NCBI GenBank assembly: GCA_018903055.1
Contig: JAHIPW010000145.1
Location: 1 to 6,540 of the forward strand
From: DRGV01 sp018903055 [NCBI: bacterium]
Lineage (GTDB): Bacteria; UBP18; UBA7526
DNA length: 6,540 bases
Direction of reading: 5' to 3'
A program made the translations under genes and the position numbers. Of this stretch, positions 5,430-6,540 are shown in pieces. How positions within the stretch are numbered: position 1 is the stretch's first letter; each line of letters begins with the position of its first letter. The notes under the pieces were generated by a model. It was not told the origin of the DNA. It saw only the letters and a list, made by a program, of their open reading frames with translations, and did no database searches.

Positions 5430-6540
5430 ATGGATATCGTTGTTTTGAAAGAAAAAACCATCTCTGAGCTAAGTAATGTGGCGAAAAAGATGAAGATTCC
5501 TGGGGTAGGAAACCTGAGGAAGCAGGAGCTCATCTTCAAAATATTGAAGGCCCAAACCAAAAAGGAAGGCCTTTTCTTTGGGGAAGGTGTTTTGGAAATT
5601 CTCCCCGATGGTTTTGGTTTCTTACGTTCACCCAATACCAACTATCTTCCTGGCCCAGATGACATCTATGTCTCTCCCTCTCAGATAAGGCGCTTCAGTC
5701 TCAAGAAGGGAGATATCGTCTCTGGCCAAATTCGTCCTCCCAAGGCGAGTGAAAAGTTCTTCGCTTTACTCAAGGTTGAGGCCGTAAACTTTGAAAACCC
5801 AGAACTGGCTAGGGAAAGAGTACTATTCGATAACCTCACTCCCCTATATCCCAAGGAAAGGATTGGGCTGGAGACAGGAACCGATACTATCTCAGAGAGG
5901 GTCATGGATCTCTTGACTCCCATTGGAAAAGGCCAAAGAGGCCTAATCGTTTCTCCTCCCCGGGCGGGAAAGACCATTCTATTGCAGAAAATTGCCAACT
6001 CCATCACCACCAACCATCCCGAGATAATCTTAATCATTCTCTTAGTTGGAGAAAGACCTGAGGAAGTAACAGATATGGAGCGAAGCGTAAAGGGAGAGGT
6101 CATTGCTTCTACCTTTGACGAGCCGGCCACCCGCCACGTCCAGGTGGCAGAGATGGTCCTGGAGAAGGCCAAGCGGCTTGTGGAGTATAAGAAGGATGTG
6201 GTCATTCTCCTGGACTCTGTCACCAGGTTGGCTCGGGCATATAATACCACTTGTCCCCATTCAGGAAAGGTCCTGACGGGAGGGGTGGATGCCAATGCCT
6301 TGTCCAAGCCCAAGAGGTTCTTTGGTTCTGCCCGCAACATTGAAGAGGGAGGCTCTTTAACCATTCTGGCTACTGCCTTAATCGACACCGGGAGCAAGAT
6401 GGATGAGGTAATCTTTGAGGAGTTTAAAGGTACGGGGAATATGGAGCTGGTACTCGATAGAAGGCTGGTGGATAGGAGAATATTTCCGGCCATCGATATC
6501 TCGCGAAGCGGGACGAGAAAAGAGGAACTTTTGCTAGATA
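5430..6540 (+). CDS. rho: Transcription termination factor Rho, 3' end outside the window
   Basis: Rho is the hexameric RNA-dependent ATPase and helicase that loads on nascent RNA and stops transcription. The open frame runs 370 codons to the window edge without a stop; roughly 50 residues of a standard Rho of about 420 should lie beyond. The N-terminal helical part (about 1-47) is followed by the cold-shock-like RNA-binding fold with DGFGFLRS (60-67), Phe62, Phe64 and Arg66. The ATPase core has Walker A PPRAGKT (176-182), catalytic Glu208 and Arg209, Walker B VVILLDS (257-263) with Asp262, the Q loop [11 protein letters not shown] (281-291), the R loop around FKGTGN (332-337), and Arg363 in RSGTRKEE as the expected arginine finger. 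Spacing tracks E. coli Rho with a constant offset of about three, so there is no large N-terminal insertion. Gly207 stands where E. coli has Asp210. Confidence 0.98.
   Translation, partial: MDIVVLKEKTISELSNVAKKMKIPGVGNLRKQELIFKILKAQTKKEGLFFGEGVLEILPDGFGFLRSPNTNYLPGPDDIYVSPSQIRRFSLKKGDIVSGQIRPPKASEKFFALLKVEAVNFENPELARERVLFDNLTPLYPKERIGLETGTDTISERVMDLLTPIGKGQRGLIVSPPRAGKTILLQKIANSITTNHPEIILIILLVGERPEEVTDMERSVKGEVIASTFDEPATRHVQVAEMVLEKAKRLVEYKKDVVILLDSVTRLARAYNTTCPHSGKVLTGGVDANALSKPKRFFGSARNIEEGGSLTILATALIDTGSKMDEVIFEEFKGTGNMELVLDRRLVDRRIFPAIDISRSGTRKEELLLD

Noticed and set aside
5681-6493. Long open frame of 270 codons on the minus strand
   Set aside because: It lies fully antisense to rho, whose motifs are all intact; the translation is Ser/Thr/Leu-rich with no recognisable domain.
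6499-6513. Hairpin TCTCGC-GAA-GCGGGA inside rho
   Set aside because: It encodes the highly conserved RSGTRKEE region without any insertion, so it is probably incidental.

Overview
The window is about 6.5 kb of compact, fully co-oriented (+ strand) bacterial chromosome. It carries housekeeping genes and an unusual load of small palindromic and tandem repeats in and between them. Base composition is moderate, Arg is mostly AGA/AGG, and the proteins are rich in Lys, Glu and Ile. Together with the order polA, coaE, rho, this suggests a non-model, probably uncultured anaerobic or thermophilic-leaning bacterium (for example an Omnitrophota-, Aerophobota- or deltaproteobacterium-like lineage). That placement is inference; no marker here fixes the phylum.

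Layout: 1-116 is a leader with three consecutive hairpins. 117-842 is a GNAT-like acetyltransferase gene. It overlaps by 4 bases a TTG-started gene (839-1744) for a PD-(D/E)XK nuclease of the RecB/Cas4-like type, with four cysteines placed for an iron-sulfur cluster. A spacer of about 100 bp with no clear element precedes polA (1847-4513), a full-length DNA polymerase I with 5' nuclease, 3'-5' exonuclease and polymerase domains. 4514-4689 holds a large composite palindrome. coaE (4690-5304) encodes dephospho-CoA kinase. 5305-5429 holds a likely promoter element and two arrays of 7-bp repeats facing each other. rho begins at 5430 and runs off the right edge.

Functionally, PolA and the RecB-like nuclease both belong to DNA repair and processing, CoaE completes coenzyme A synthesis, and Rho terminates transcription. 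The grouping looks like conserved housekeeping synteny, not a single pathway.

The most interesting material is the repeats. (1) A 61-nt element inside the nuclease gene folds on paper as a complete three-way junction with about 25 base pairs. It lies where an extra peptide seems to interrupt the protein, as if a palindromic mobile element had inserted in frame and been kept. (2) The 154-nt polA-coaE spacer element folds end to end into one long stem of five GTTAC/GTAAC pairings with three side hairpins, two of which have complementary loops. (3) Two heptamer arrays before rho share a consensus on opposite strands. PolA also has two uncommon conservative changes at active-site positions (E to D in motif A, D to E in ExoII). 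I see no CRISPR, phage, transposase, tRNA or rRNA.
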